Assembly (NCBI GenBank): GCA_001766965.1
Contig: MEKM01000064.1
Location: 1 to 7,134 of the forward strand
DNA from: Acidobacteria bacterium RIFCSPHIGHO2_01_FULL_67_28
GTDB taxonomy: Bacteria > Acidobacteriota > Terriglobia > Acidiferrales > 2-02-FULL-67-57
DNA: 7,134 nucleotides
Direction of reading: 5' to 3'
The position numbers and the translations under genes were made by a program. The notes beneath the pieces are model-generated. The model searched no databases, was not told where the DNA came from, and saw only the letters and a program-made list of their open reading frames with translations. Positions 1 to 5,566 of this stretch are shown here, in pieces (within the stretch, counting starts at the first letter, position 1; each line of letters begins with the position of its first letter).

Positions 1-189
1 AACGTCGCCATCCTCGGCATCGGCTCCATCCAGAAGCGCCCGGTGGTGATTGACGACGCCATCGCCATCCGCTCCATGGCCTATTTGACCTTGAGCTACG
101 ACCATCGGGTCGTGGACGGCGCCGTCGCTCACCAGTTCATGGGCCGCATCAAGAAGCTGCTCGAAGAGTGGAACGAGCCGGTGCTCTAG
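1..189 (+). CDS. 2-oxo acid dehydrogenase E2 (dihydrolipoamide acyltransferase), C-terminal fragment
   Basis: The last 62 residues of a dihydrolipoamide acyltransferase, the E2 core of a pyruvate, 2-oxoglutarate or branched-chain 2-oxo acid dehydrogenase complex. E2 passes the acyl group from a lipoyl arm to coenzyme A in the cytoplasm. The fragment has the family ending: an AILGIGSIQKRPVV strand near residues 3-16, then YDHRVVDGA at 33-41, where His35 and Asp39 match the catalytic His and Asp of the acyltransferase active site. It stops with TAG after a short charged tail, as complete family members do. The 5' part, including the lipoyl and E1/E3-binding domains, lies outside the window. The substrate class cannot be decided from this piece. 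No terminator is visible after the stop, so read-through into the next gene is possible. Confidence 0.93.
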   Translation, partial: NVAILGIGSIQKRPVVIDDAIAIRSMAYLTLSYDHRVVDGAVAHQFMGRIKKLLEEWNEPVL

Positions 190-243
190 AGGCTGGAGGC
201 TCGACGCTTGAGGGTGGGACGGTCTCCCGCTGAAAGCATTCGA

Positions 244-249
244 AAGGAG
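244..249 (+). promoter_or_regulatory. Shine-Dalgarno site selecting the ATG at 256
   Basis: AAGGAG lies six bases before the ATG at 256. It supports that start over the in-frame TTG at 208, which has no such site. The choice also places the hydrophobic signal segment close to the N terminus. Confidence 0.8.
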
Positions 250-255
250 ACGCTG

Positions 256-780
256 ATGCTTGATCGCCTACGCCATCCGGTTCTTGCCATCGGATTCCTT
301 CTCACCCTGCTAGTCGTTCCGTTTGACGCCGGCTTCGCCCAACAGCGCGGACCCTCGACTCCGGAGGAGCGTACCCGGGTGGTCGAGGTGGCCCGAGCCC
401 TGGAACAGAGTCCATTGGACAAGGACAACAAGAAGGGTCGCGAGTGGGCGCTGGCTTGGGTGATTCAGGTACCTGATCTAACGATAAAGGTGTGCACGGA
501 CTTGCTAGGGCCAGTAGCCGGATCGAAGAAGAACTATTCATCCGAGCTGATCGCCCAGATGATTATCTCCAGTGCGGCATTCGCCATCGAGCATCCCGAC
601 AAAGCCACCAACGACACTGCCGTGAGCCTGGCCGGTGTGGAAGGCACGCTGAAAGCATATGAAGCGATTCTTAGAGAAAAACCAAAGGCACGGCATGAGT
701 TTCTCGATGAGCTGGTGCAGGAGCGGGCCAAGGGCCAGTTGGCCGGGTACGTTGAAGACACCATGAAGAAATGCAAGTAG
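256..780 (+). CDS. Secreted hypothetical protein with signal peptide
   Basis: A 174-residue protein of unknown function, probably exported by Sec. The N terminus has Arg/His residues, a hydrophobic core at about 9-22, and a likely cleavage after GFA (residue 28), just before QQ. The mature part looks all-helical and soluble. It contains a W(x)4VIQVPDLTIKVC stretch around 64-80, a segment around 95-115 (SSELIAQMIISSAAFAIEHP), and an AGVEG(T)LKAYEAIL helix near 126-139. It resembles hypothetical secreted proteins I associate with Acidobacteria; this is recall, not a search. The mature protein has two cysteines, Cys80 and the penultimate Cys173, which could form a disulfide. The start at 256 is chosen for its Shine-Dalgarno site; an upstream TTG at 208 would add 16 residues before the signal peptide. 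The next small gene follows after 10 bases, so the two are probably co-transcribed. GC is moderate, lower than in the minus-strand genes. Confidence 0.85.
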   Translation: MLDRLRHPVLAIGFLLTLLVVPFDAGFAQQRGPSTPEERTRVVEVARALEQSPLDKDNKKGREWALAWVIQVPDLTIKVCTDLLGPVAGSKKNYSSELIAQMIISSAAFAIEHPDKATNDTAVSLAGVEGTLKAYEAILREKPKARHEFLDELVQERAKGQLAGYVEDTMKKCK

Positions 781-784
781 GGAG
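779..784 (+). promoter_or_regulatory. Shine-Dalgarno site selecting a GTG start at 791
   Basis: AGGGAG overlaps the stop codon of the secreted-protein gene and lies six bases before GTG at 791. The alternative ATG at 785 directly abuts the site with no spacer, so GTG is the better start. Confidence 0.6.
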
Positions 785-790
785 ATGCAT

Positions 791-949
791 GTGACCACAT
801 TGCTTGTTGCGGCCGGTTGCATCGCGGTGCTCGTCGTGGCCGCGGGCTGGTACGTCAAGCGCCGGTTCGAGCGGATGGGGCAACACCTGCCCGGCGCCCT
901 CGCGCAGTGGGAAAAAGAAATCGAGAAGCTCGAAAAACCCAAAGGCTAG
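791..949 (+). CDS. Small single-pass membrane peptide
   Basis: A 52-residue peptide of unknown function. Residues about 3-21 form a hydrophobic segment rich in Val, Ala and Leu, followed by a basic stretch (KRRFER) and then a charged, helical tail ending in EKEIEKLEKPKG. By the positive-inside rule the basic tail should lie in the cytoplasm, with a very short N terminus outside. The start is GTG at 791, supported by AGGGAG six bases upstream; an in-frame ATG at 785 would add only Met-His and is badly spaced. The gene follows the secreted protein by 10 bases with a ribosome site overlapping that gene's stop, so they are likely expressed together. Cys10 sits before most of the hydrophobic segment, so it does not fit a lipoprotein signal. 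The case for a real gene rests on spacing, ribosome site and the clear membrane-plus-tail architecture, without recognised homologues. Confidence 0.6.
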   Translation: MTTLLVAAGCIAVLVVAAGWYVKRRFERMGQHLPGALAQWEKEIEKLEKPKG

Positions 950-966
950 CTGCGCCACCGAGTAGT

Positions 967-994
967 TTGACTTCCCTTTGAAGCAAAATATCGA
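967..994 (+). promoter_or_regulatory. Weak candidate promoter for the nuclease-like gene
   Basis: TTGACT at 967-972 matches five of six bases of the sigma70 -35 consensus. TATCGA at 989-994, after a 16-base spacer, matches only three of six at -10. It sits in the 69-base gap before the AT-richer gene at 1019. The AT-rich spacer makes chance matches easier, so this is tentative. Confidence 0.25.
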
Positions 995-1018
995 GACGCG
1001 CTTCTGAGGTACACAAGT

Positions 1019-1507
1019 ATGAAAACTAGTCGAACCTTCCTAACACTCCCTGTCGTGTCACTTGGTGCTGAATACCTGACGATGGGCTACCTCTTGAGAC
1101 GAAACATCCTGACATACAAGGCTCCGCCCAAGAATGAAGGTTATGATCTCATTTGTATTCACCCTGACCCGAGGAAGGTCAGTCGGCAGATTAGAGTTCA
1201 GGTGAAGAGTCGCTACCAGGCAGATTCTGATAAATCGATCCTCCTCGGCCGAACTCTTGGCGCATTCGACTACCTTGTGGCTGTCTTTCTCAATATCGGT
1301 TACTTCTTCGGCGGACGCCCAGAAAAAGGACAAACCCTTAGACCAGAGTTCTATACGTTTCCTAGAGCTTGGGTGGAAAAACACCACAAAAGGGAGACGT
1401 GGGGTGGAAAACTCCGGCTGAGGCAACTAAGAATCGAACCCTACCGTGATGAAAGAGGATTCGAATACATCGCCAAGGCTCTCCGAGTTCCTCGGCCACG
1501 CAGATAG
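1019..1507 (+). CDS. PD-(D/E)XK nuclease-like protein, probably horizontally acquired
   Basis: A 162-residue protein with the signature of small PD-(D/E)XK-fold nuclease-like proteins. GAEYLTMGYLLRRN at 16-29 supplies the helix with Glu18. YDLI at 42-45 supplies Asp43. IRVQVKSR at 58-65 supplies the Q-x-K of the active site (Gln61, Lys63). A strand FDYLVAVFLN follows at 83-92. These residues would bind metal and cut DNA, but whether this member is catalytic and what it cuts are unknown. The C-terminal third is basic and ends PRPRR, which would suit nucleic-acid contact. GAGGT at 1006-1010 lies eight bases before the ATG. Hand counts of two sequence lines give 29/60 and 27/60 GC, against 48/60 in the next gene, suggesting acquisition. 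No methyltransferase or other restriction partner is beside it. The gene converges on the radical SAM gene with 20 bases between stops. Confidence 0.72.
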   Translation: MKTSRTFLTLPVVSLGAEYLTMGYLLRRNILTYKAPPKNEGYDLICIHPDPRKVSRQIRVQVKSRYQADSDKSILLGRTLGAFDYLVAVFLNIGYFFGGRPEKGQTLRPEFYTFPRAWVEKHHKRETWGGKLRLRQLRIEPYRDERGFEYIAKALRVPRPRR

Positions 1508-1527
1508 ACGGGCATTATGACCGCTTC

Positions 1528-3102
1528 TTAGTCGTCGGCGGAGGGCTGGGCGGGACCGCGACCGGGCGAGAGGATGACCAGGTCGCCGGCGCCGGGGACG
1601 GTGTCGGGGTCGCGCGGGCCGAAGCTCTGCGGGGCTTCGGCGGGGCGGCCGAGCTGCCGCCGCATGCGCTCGAACTCGCTCTCCGGCTGCCCCAGCGCCC
1701 GCGTGCGCACGTCCTGCTTCAAGCCGTGCTGCACCAGCCGGCCGATGCCGATGTTCCCTGCCCAGAAAAGCAGGTTGCGCACGTGGAAGAAGGAGCGCAG
1801 GCCGTTCGGCCCGTAGGGGAAGCGCACGGGCTTGCGCCAGCTCAACCGCCGGCGGATGGACTTCCAGTTGTAGAACTCGCCCCAGCCGTAGGCCAAGAGT
1901 TCTTTCAGCTCCTGCTCGGTCATGTTCTTGGGGATGAAGGTGACGTTGCCGAAGTTGTACTCGCCCCAGTCCTTCTCCCGCACGCGCCCCTCGCGGATGT
2001 ACTGGCGGTAGAGCGCGGTGCCGGGGAGCGGCGTCAGGCAGGAGAACTGGGCGAACTCGAGCTTCGCGTCCCTGACCACGCGCACCGTCTCGTGCAGCGT
2101 TGCGGGCGTATCGGCGTCGAGCCCGAAGACGAACGCTCCCCAGATGCCGATCTTCTTCGAATGAATCCGCTCGACCACGCGCAAGAAGCGCTCGTGCCAG
2201 TTGGTGGGCTTGCCGAGCTTCTTCAGGCCGGCGTTCGAAAAAGTCTCGAAGCCGATGAAGAGCGCGACGCAGCCCGACTGCCGGGCCAGCTCCAGCAGCT
2301 CTTCGTCCTCGCCCAGCAGAATCGTGGCCTGGGCGCCCCAGCGAATCTTGAGCGGGGCGATGGCCTTGAACAGCTCGCGGGCGCGCTTGGGGTTGCCGTT
2401 GATGATGTCGTCAATGAAAAACACCCAGCGGTTGCGCCCGAGCGCGCGCAGCTCTTCCTGCACGTGCTCGAGCGGGCGGAAGCGGTAGGCGCGTCCGGCG
2501 GTGCGCGAGACCGAGCAGAAGTCGCAGTCGAAGGGACACCCGCGCGCGGTCTCGACCGTCTGCGGGATAAGGTAGCGGTCGAGCTTGAGCAAATCGCGCC
2601 GCGGCAGCGGCCCGCCCTGCATGTCGAACATCCGTTCGGCGCGGTAGACCTTCTCGAGCTTCCCCTGGCGGAAATCTTCCAGCACGCGCGGCCAAGAGTA
2701 TTCGGCCTCGCCCACCACTACGGCGTCGGCGTGCGGCGCGGCTTCGTCCGGGCAGACGGTGACGTGCACGCCGCCGAGCACGACGGTCTTGCCGCGGGCG
2801 CGGAACTTGTCGGCGATGTAGTAAGCCGCCGGGGCCATGTTGGTCATGGCAGTGACGCCGACAAGGTCGCAGTCGGCCTCGAAGTCAATCGGCTCGACCG
2901 ACTCGTCGATGATGCGGACTTCGATGTCGGAAGGCGTGAGCGACGCCAGGATGGCGAGGTTCAGCCCGGGGAAGACGCCGCCCTGCCCGAAGTGCATGTT
3001 GTGGGTGAACCAGGAAGCCCACTTCGGAAAGGCGGGCACCCGATAGCAGTTGAAGGGATTGTTCGGGCTGATGAGCAGAACTTTCAGCGAATCCCGCGGC
3101 AA
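1528..3102 (-). CDS. B12-binding-domain radical SAM protein
   Basis: A 524-residue enzyme that should cleave S-adenosylmethionine at a [4Fe-4S] cluster to make a radical; the substrate is unknown. Residues about 5-145 form a cobalamin-binding-type Rossmann domain, with GGVHVTVCPDEA at 110-121 and ADAVVVGEAEYSWP at 125-138, both typical of this superfamily. The classical DxHxxG cobalamin motif is not seen. The radical SAM core follows: ETARGCPFDCDFC holds Cys189, Cys193 and Cys196, FFIDDIINGN at 228-237 follows, and IGFETFS near 283-289 and PLPGTALY at 358-365 are later core motifs. A C-terminal region at about 390-470 resembles the accessory domain of related B12-type enzymes (DUF4070-like; uncertain), then a Pro/Gly-rich tail from about 485. 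The TTG start is supported by a strong AGGGAGG five bases upstream. HpnP-like hopanoid methylases and other lipid or cofactor methyltransferases have this layout, but no specific function can be assigned. Confidence 0.9.
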   Translation of the reverse strand: MPRDSLKVLLISPNNPFNCYRVPAFPKWASWFTHNMHFGQGGVFPGLNLAILASLTPSDIEVRIIDESVEPIDFEADCDLVGVTAMTNMAPAAYYIADKFRARGKTVVLGGVHVTVCPDEAAPHADAVVVGEAEYSWPRVLEDFRQGKLEKVYRAERMFDMQGGPLPRRDLLKLDRYLIPQTVETARGCPFDCDFCSVSRTAGRAYRFRPLEHVQEELRALGRNRWVFFIDDIINGNPKRARELFKAIAPLKIRWGAQATILLGEDEELLELARQSGCVALFIGFETFSNAGLKKLGKPTNWHERFLRVVERIHSKKIGIWGAFVFGLDADTPATLHETVRVVRDAKLEFAQFSCLTPLPGTALYRQYIREGRVREKDWGEYNFGNVTFIPKNMTEQELKELLAYGWGEFYNWKSIRRRLSWRKPVRFPYGPNGLRSFFHVRNLLFWAGNIGIGRLVQHGLKQDVRTRALGQPESEFERMRRQLGRPAEAPQSFGPRDPDTVPGAGDLVILSPGRGPAQPSADD

Positions 3103-3107
3103 AACCG

Positions 3108-3114
3108 CCTCCCT
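3108..3114 (-). promoter_or_regulatory. Strong Shine-Dalgarno site for a TTG start
   Basis: Read on the minus strand, AGGGAGG precedes the TTG at 3102 by five bases. The N-terminal sequence right after it (DSLKVLLISPNNP) is the first strand of the cobalamin domain, so the TTG start fits both the ribosome site and the fold. Confidence 0.75.
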
Positions 3115-3154
3115 GCGCGCACTCCTCGAGCCAGAGGCCGTCGCTCTCGGAGGG

Positions 3155-3182
3155 ATTCTATCCGCCTCGCGGAAGAAGGCAA
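3155..3182 (-). promoter_or_regulatory. Candidate sigma70-type promoter for the radical SAM gene
   Basis: On the minus strand TTGCCT (3182-3177, four of six matches at -35) is followed after 16 bases by TAGAAT (3160-3155, five of six at -10). It lies in the 102-base gap between the HEAT-PilZ stop and the radical SAM start, leaving a leader of about 45 bases. This suggests the radical SAM gene can be transcribed independently of the genes upstream. Confidence 0.42.
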
Positions 3183-3204
3183 GCGAAAAAGCAGCGTTCC
3201 GGGA

Positions 3205-3861
3205 TCAGCCGAACTGGAAGGACGACTCCTCGCCGGCTTGCTTCCCCACCCAGAAGTCGGGGTCGGGATCGCCGAGCTCGATGCCGATCTCCTGGCCGCC
3301 GTGGGGGTCCGGGTCGCCCACCCAGACGACGCGGGCGGTGAGCTTGGCCATGGTGGTGACGTTGTGGATCTCCAGCTCCGTGTCCACCACCATCTGGCTC
3401 TGCAGGTGGAGCAGCGCTCCGTAGGCGTTGACCACCTTGGTGGTGGCGCGCTCGGTGTGGCGCTCGCCCTTGGCGTCCGTCCAGATGACCTGCACGAGGA
3501 TCTCGAGCAGCACGCGCGGCGAGCGCCGGCGGTCTTCCTCGGAGACGGGGGCCAGCTCGGCGTCCGTGGGCAGCTCGGCGTGCTTCTCTTTCAGTAGGGC
3601 GATAGCGAGCTCGGTGGCGGCGGCTTCGTTTTCGACGCTCGACTTCTTCAGGGCGGTGATGGCGGCGGCGCGCAAGGCGCTGCTCTCCCTCACCAGGAAG
3701 ACCAGCGCCTTGATGGCCGCCGGGTCGGCCGTTTCGCCCAGAGCGGACGCGGCCCGGCGGGCTTCGGCGAAATCCATGTCGGCCAGCAGGTGAATCAGCG
3801 CAGCGGTGTAGCCCCGGGCGGCTTCTCCGGTCGGCTTGGATGGTGGCTTGGGCTTGTCCAT
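3205..3861 (-). CDS. HEAT-like helical domain fused to a PilZ-like domain
   Basis: A 218-residue cytoplasmic protein. Residues about 15-95 are Ala/Leu-rich paired helices of HEAT type (around DPAAIKALVFLVRESSALRAAAITAL at 46-71), a scaffold usually used for protein contacts. Residues about 110-205 look like a PilZ domain, the c-di-GMP receptor fold: RRSPR at 112-116 fits the RxxxR motif, and the beta strands ILVQVIW, AKLTARVVWVG and QEIGIELG follow. The second motif, normally (D/N)xSxxG, reads VVNAYG at 143-148, with Val for Asp/Asn and Asn for Ser. Nucleotide binding is therefore doubtful. The gene starts 7 bases after the DUF3037 stop with no good Shine-Dalgarno site, pointing to translational coupling. 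It is followed by a 102-base gap with a candidate promoter for the next gene. The PilZ call rests on motif and strand pattern; the HEAT call is weaker. Confidence 0.75.
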   Translation of the reverse strand: MDKPKPPSKPTGEAARGYTAALIHLLADMDFAEARRAASALGETADPAAIKALVFLVRESSALRAAAITALKKSSVENEAAATELAIALLKEKHAELPTDAELAPVSEEDRRRSPRVLLEILVQVIWTDAKGERHTERATTKVVNAYGALLHLQSQMVVDTELEIHNVTTMAKLTARVVWVGDPDPHGGQEIGIELGDPDPDFWVGKQAGEESSFQFG

Positions 3862-3868
3862 GAAAGGG

Positions 3869-4675
3869 TCAGGCCAGCTCCAACCGCAGCCGCTCGGCGA
3901 AGTCCGGCAACTCGGCCACCGGGACGAGAGCGATCTGCTGCTCGGCCAGGATGCGGGCCGCGAGTTCGGCGGTGTCGCCGGCGGGCGGCGCTTCCACGAC
4001 GGCGGTGCAGCGCGCCGTGAGCTTTTGCGCGGCCAGCCGCGTCGAGATGCGCTCCATCGTGTAGGCTAACACTTTGGCGCGGTCGACCTCGCGCTCGAGC
4101 GCCAGCGCTTGCAGGAAGCCCCGGTGGCCGTTGCGCCGCCAGCCGAAGTCGAAGCGGAAGCGGTCGCCCTTGTGCGTGAACTCCTCCACGGCGACGCTGC
4201 GGTCCAGCCTCTCCCACAAACCCGCGCGGCGGAGCGCCGCGTTCAGCTGCGCGCGAATCCAGGCGCGCGAGCGCTCGACCGCCGCCGCCAGCCGCGTCGG
4301 GTACTTCGGCTCGACCACGTAGGTTTCAAACAGCCGCTCGAGCTCTGCCTCGGGGTCCGTGGTCAGCACCGCCTTGGGCTCGGCGAACTCGAGCGCGTTC
4401 GAGAACTGTTGCAGGCGGTCGAGGGTGCCGGCGAGGTTCGCCGCCTGCCCGGCGGCTTCCGCTTCGATTTGTTTCTCGAGCGCCGCCAGCACGTCCAGGT
4501 CGGCCCAGGGATGGAGCCGCCGGACGCGGGCGAAGTTTTCGAGCAGGCGCGGCGGCAGCAGGCGTTTGTCGGCCGGGTCGTAGAGCAGCACGCCGAGATT
4601 GACGAACTCGCCCCGGACGATGTTCGGCACGTAGCGCAGCAAGTAAAACTGGCAGGGACGTTCGGCGTCGGGCAT
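3869..4675 (-). CDS. DUF3037 family protein
   Basis: A 268-residue protein of unknown function. The N terminus has the DUF3037 hallmark: FYLLRYVPNIVRGEFVNLGVLLYDP at about 10-34, where the RGEFVNLGVLL segment is the most diagnostic. A helical middle follows (about 58-160), then a second region with FRFDFGW at 173-179 and FLQALAL plus a helix AKVLAYTMERI at 187-210. The ATG at 4675 is preferred to the TTG four codons upstream because GGAG lies six bases before it, inside the last codons of the kinase gene. The gap to the kinase stop is only two bases, so the two are almost surely co-translated. DUF3037 proteins commonly sit beside HipA-like kinases of this type (general recall), implying a shared task, perhaps as partner or substrate of the kinase; the task itself is not known. 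The HEAT-PilZ gene follows after 7 bases. Confidence 0.85.
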   Translation of the reverse strand: MPDAERPCQFYLLRYVPNIVRGEFVNLGVLLYDPADKRLLPPRLLENFARVRRLHPWADLDVLAALEKQIEAEAAGQAANLAGTLDRLQQFSNALEFAEPKAVLTTDPEAELERLFETYVVEPKYPTRLAAAVERSRAWIRAQLNAALRRAGLWERLDRSVAVEEFTHKGDRFRFDFGWRRNGHRGFLQALALEREVDRAKVLAYTMERISTRLAAQKLTARCTAVVEAPPAGDTAELAARILAEQQIALVPVAELPDFAERLRLELA

Positions 4676-4677
4676 GG

Positions 4678-5478
4678 TCAGCTCCAATTCGGGAAGGGTT
4701 GACGCGACGAATTCTTGGCAGCGGCAATCAACTCCCGGATGCGCTGGCGCCGACGGTCAAGCTGCTCGAGCAGGCGGTCCATGGCTTCGGTGTCGGCATT
4801 GTACCACTCGGGCGGAAGCCCGGCGGCGGCCTGGTCGAGCGCCGCGGGAGAGAGAGATTCCAGCCGCGTGAGCCACGGCTCGAAGTCAGCCCAGCCGCGG
4901 ATGCCGGCGTAAACGCGGTGGCGATGGTAGAGGCCGCGCAGCGGGCTGTCGGGGAAGTTCCACTCGCCGGCATTCAGGCAGAAGCCCTGGTCAATCATCT
5001 GCACCCGGTAGCCGCGGCGGGGCGGGGCATGCGCCACAAAGATGACTTGGCGGCCGTTGGTGTTGCAGGTCCACTGGTCGAAGAGGACCATCCCGGCGAA
5101 GTCGCCGAGGTTCTCGACGTCGCCCAGGCGCTCGTCGGGCAGTAGGTCGTAGACCAGAGTTTGCAGGGGCGAGCCGGGGAAGCGCGACCCGAATTGGAAC
5201 CCGGAACGGCACTTTTCCCATTTCCCCGCTTTGTGCACCCGCAGCTCCGGCGTGCCGTCAATCAGCTCCGCCGCCACCTCCACCACCTCCGGCCGCGCCA
5301 CTGGCAAGCCCAGGTCTTGCGCCAACTTTCCACAGAGCATTTCATTCGCCAGAATGCGCAAGTGCTGGGGGTTATTCTGGAATTTGGTGACGTAGTAGGC
5401 GCCATCGTCGCAGCGCAGCAAGTGGGCTTGGGCGCCGCCGCGCATGCGGCGGATGTGTTCAAGCGCGCGCCGGGGCAT
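4678..5478 (-). CDS. HipA-like kinase (HipA_2-type) paired with DUF3037
   Basis: A 266-residue protein of the HipA-like kinase family that stands alone, without HipB. RMRGGAQAHLLRCDDG at 11-26 opens the kinase fold. YYVTKFQNN at 28-36 carries Lys32, the likely ATP-contacting lysine, and NEML at 45-48 carries Glu46. A Gly/Ser-rich stretch lies near 92-103. The catalytic loop region is FDQWTCNTNGRQ at 133-144 and the metal-binding Asp is probably Asp163 in MIDQGF. HipA proper has Asp at the position equivalent to Asn141 (N-x-D-R), so either this subgroup uses another residue, such as Asp134, or activity is altered. The C-terminal helices (about 200-260) are charged. Family members are about this length, so the gene looks complete. 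No Shine-Dalgarno site is seen before the ATG. A hairpin and candidate promoter lie just upstream, and DUF3037 follows two bases after the stop. The substrate is unknown. Confidence 0.85.
   Translation of the reverse strand: MPRRALEHIRRMRGGAQAHLLRCDDGAYYVTKFQNNPQHLRILANEMLCGKLAQDLGLPVARPEVVEVAAELIDGTPELRVHKAGKWEKCRSGFQFGSRFPGSPLQTLVYDLLPDERLGDVENLGDFAGMVLFDQWTCNTNGRQVIFVAHAPPRRGYRVQMIDQGFCLNAGEWNFPDSPLRGLYHRHRVYAGIRGWADFEPWLTRLESLSPAALDQAAAGLPPEWYNADTEAMDRLLEQLDRRRQRIRELIAAAKNSSRQPFPNWS
4682..4685 (-). promoter_or_regulatory. Shine-Dalgarno core inside the end of the kinase gene
   Basis: GGAG on the minus strand lies within the final Trp-Ser codons of the kinase gene, six bases before the ATG at 4675. 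It selects that ATG for the DUF3037 gene rather than the TTG at 4687. Confidence 0.6.
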
Positions 5479-5490
5479 AGAAGAGTGGCT

Positions 5491-5515
5491 CGGCCTGCCT
5501 GCAGCCGGCAGGCCG
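5491..5515 (-). other. GC-rich hairpin in the leader of the kinase gene
   Basis: Nine-base complementary arms, CGGCCTGCC at 5491-5499 and GGCAGGCCG at 5507-5515, enclose a 7-base loop. The arms are perfect. On the minus strand no U-run follows, so an ordinary intrinsic terminator is unlikely. The hairpin ends 12 bases before the kinase ATG and overlaps a 10-base palindrome (GGCCGCGGCC) at 5511-5520. It could modulate translation or mRNA stability, or serve as a protein-binding site. Confidence 0.6.
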
Positions 5516-5520
5516 CGGCC

Positions 5521-5549
5521 ATCCTAGTCGCAAGCGTAGGCAGGGGCAA
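5521..5549 (-). promoter_or_regulatory. Candidate promoter for the kinase-DUF3037-PilZ genes
   Basis: On the minus strand TTGCCC (5549-5544) and TAGGAT (5526-5521) are separated by 17 bases; each matches four of six consensus bases. Transcription would begin near 5514, almost exactly at the first base of the downstream hairpin. Confidence 0.3.
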
Positions 5550-5566
5550 GCTGATTGCGGGCTGGG

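Noticed and set aside
208..255. Upstream TTG start for the secreted protein
   Set aside because: It lacks a Shine-Dalgarno site and would push the signal peptide 16 residues inward; the ATG at 256 has AAGGAG at ideal spacing.
791..949. Lipoprotein signal in the small membrane peptide (Cys10 after VAAG)
   Set aside because: No Leu at -3, and the main hydrophobic run follows the Cys instead of preceding it.
1508..1527. Bidirectional terminator between the convergent genes
   Set aside because: Only 20 bases with no inverted repeat or T-run that I can see.
1726..3597. A 623-codon open frame on the plus strand, antisense to the radical SAM and HEAT-PilZ genes
   Set aside because: Its translation is low-complexity in Val, Leu, Ala, Glu, Arg and Asp with no recognisable domain, and it crosses two well-supported genes. 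High GC with third-position bias leaves such antisense frames open.
4109..4702. Plus-strand open frame opposite the DUF3037 gene
   Set aside because: Arg/Gln/Leu-rich shadow of a recognised gene with no ribosome site or motif.
5491..5515. Intrinsic terminator after the phosphatase gene
   Set aside because: The stem is strong but the minus-strand sequence after it is AGCCACTCTTCT, with no run of T. It is better treated as a leader hairpin.
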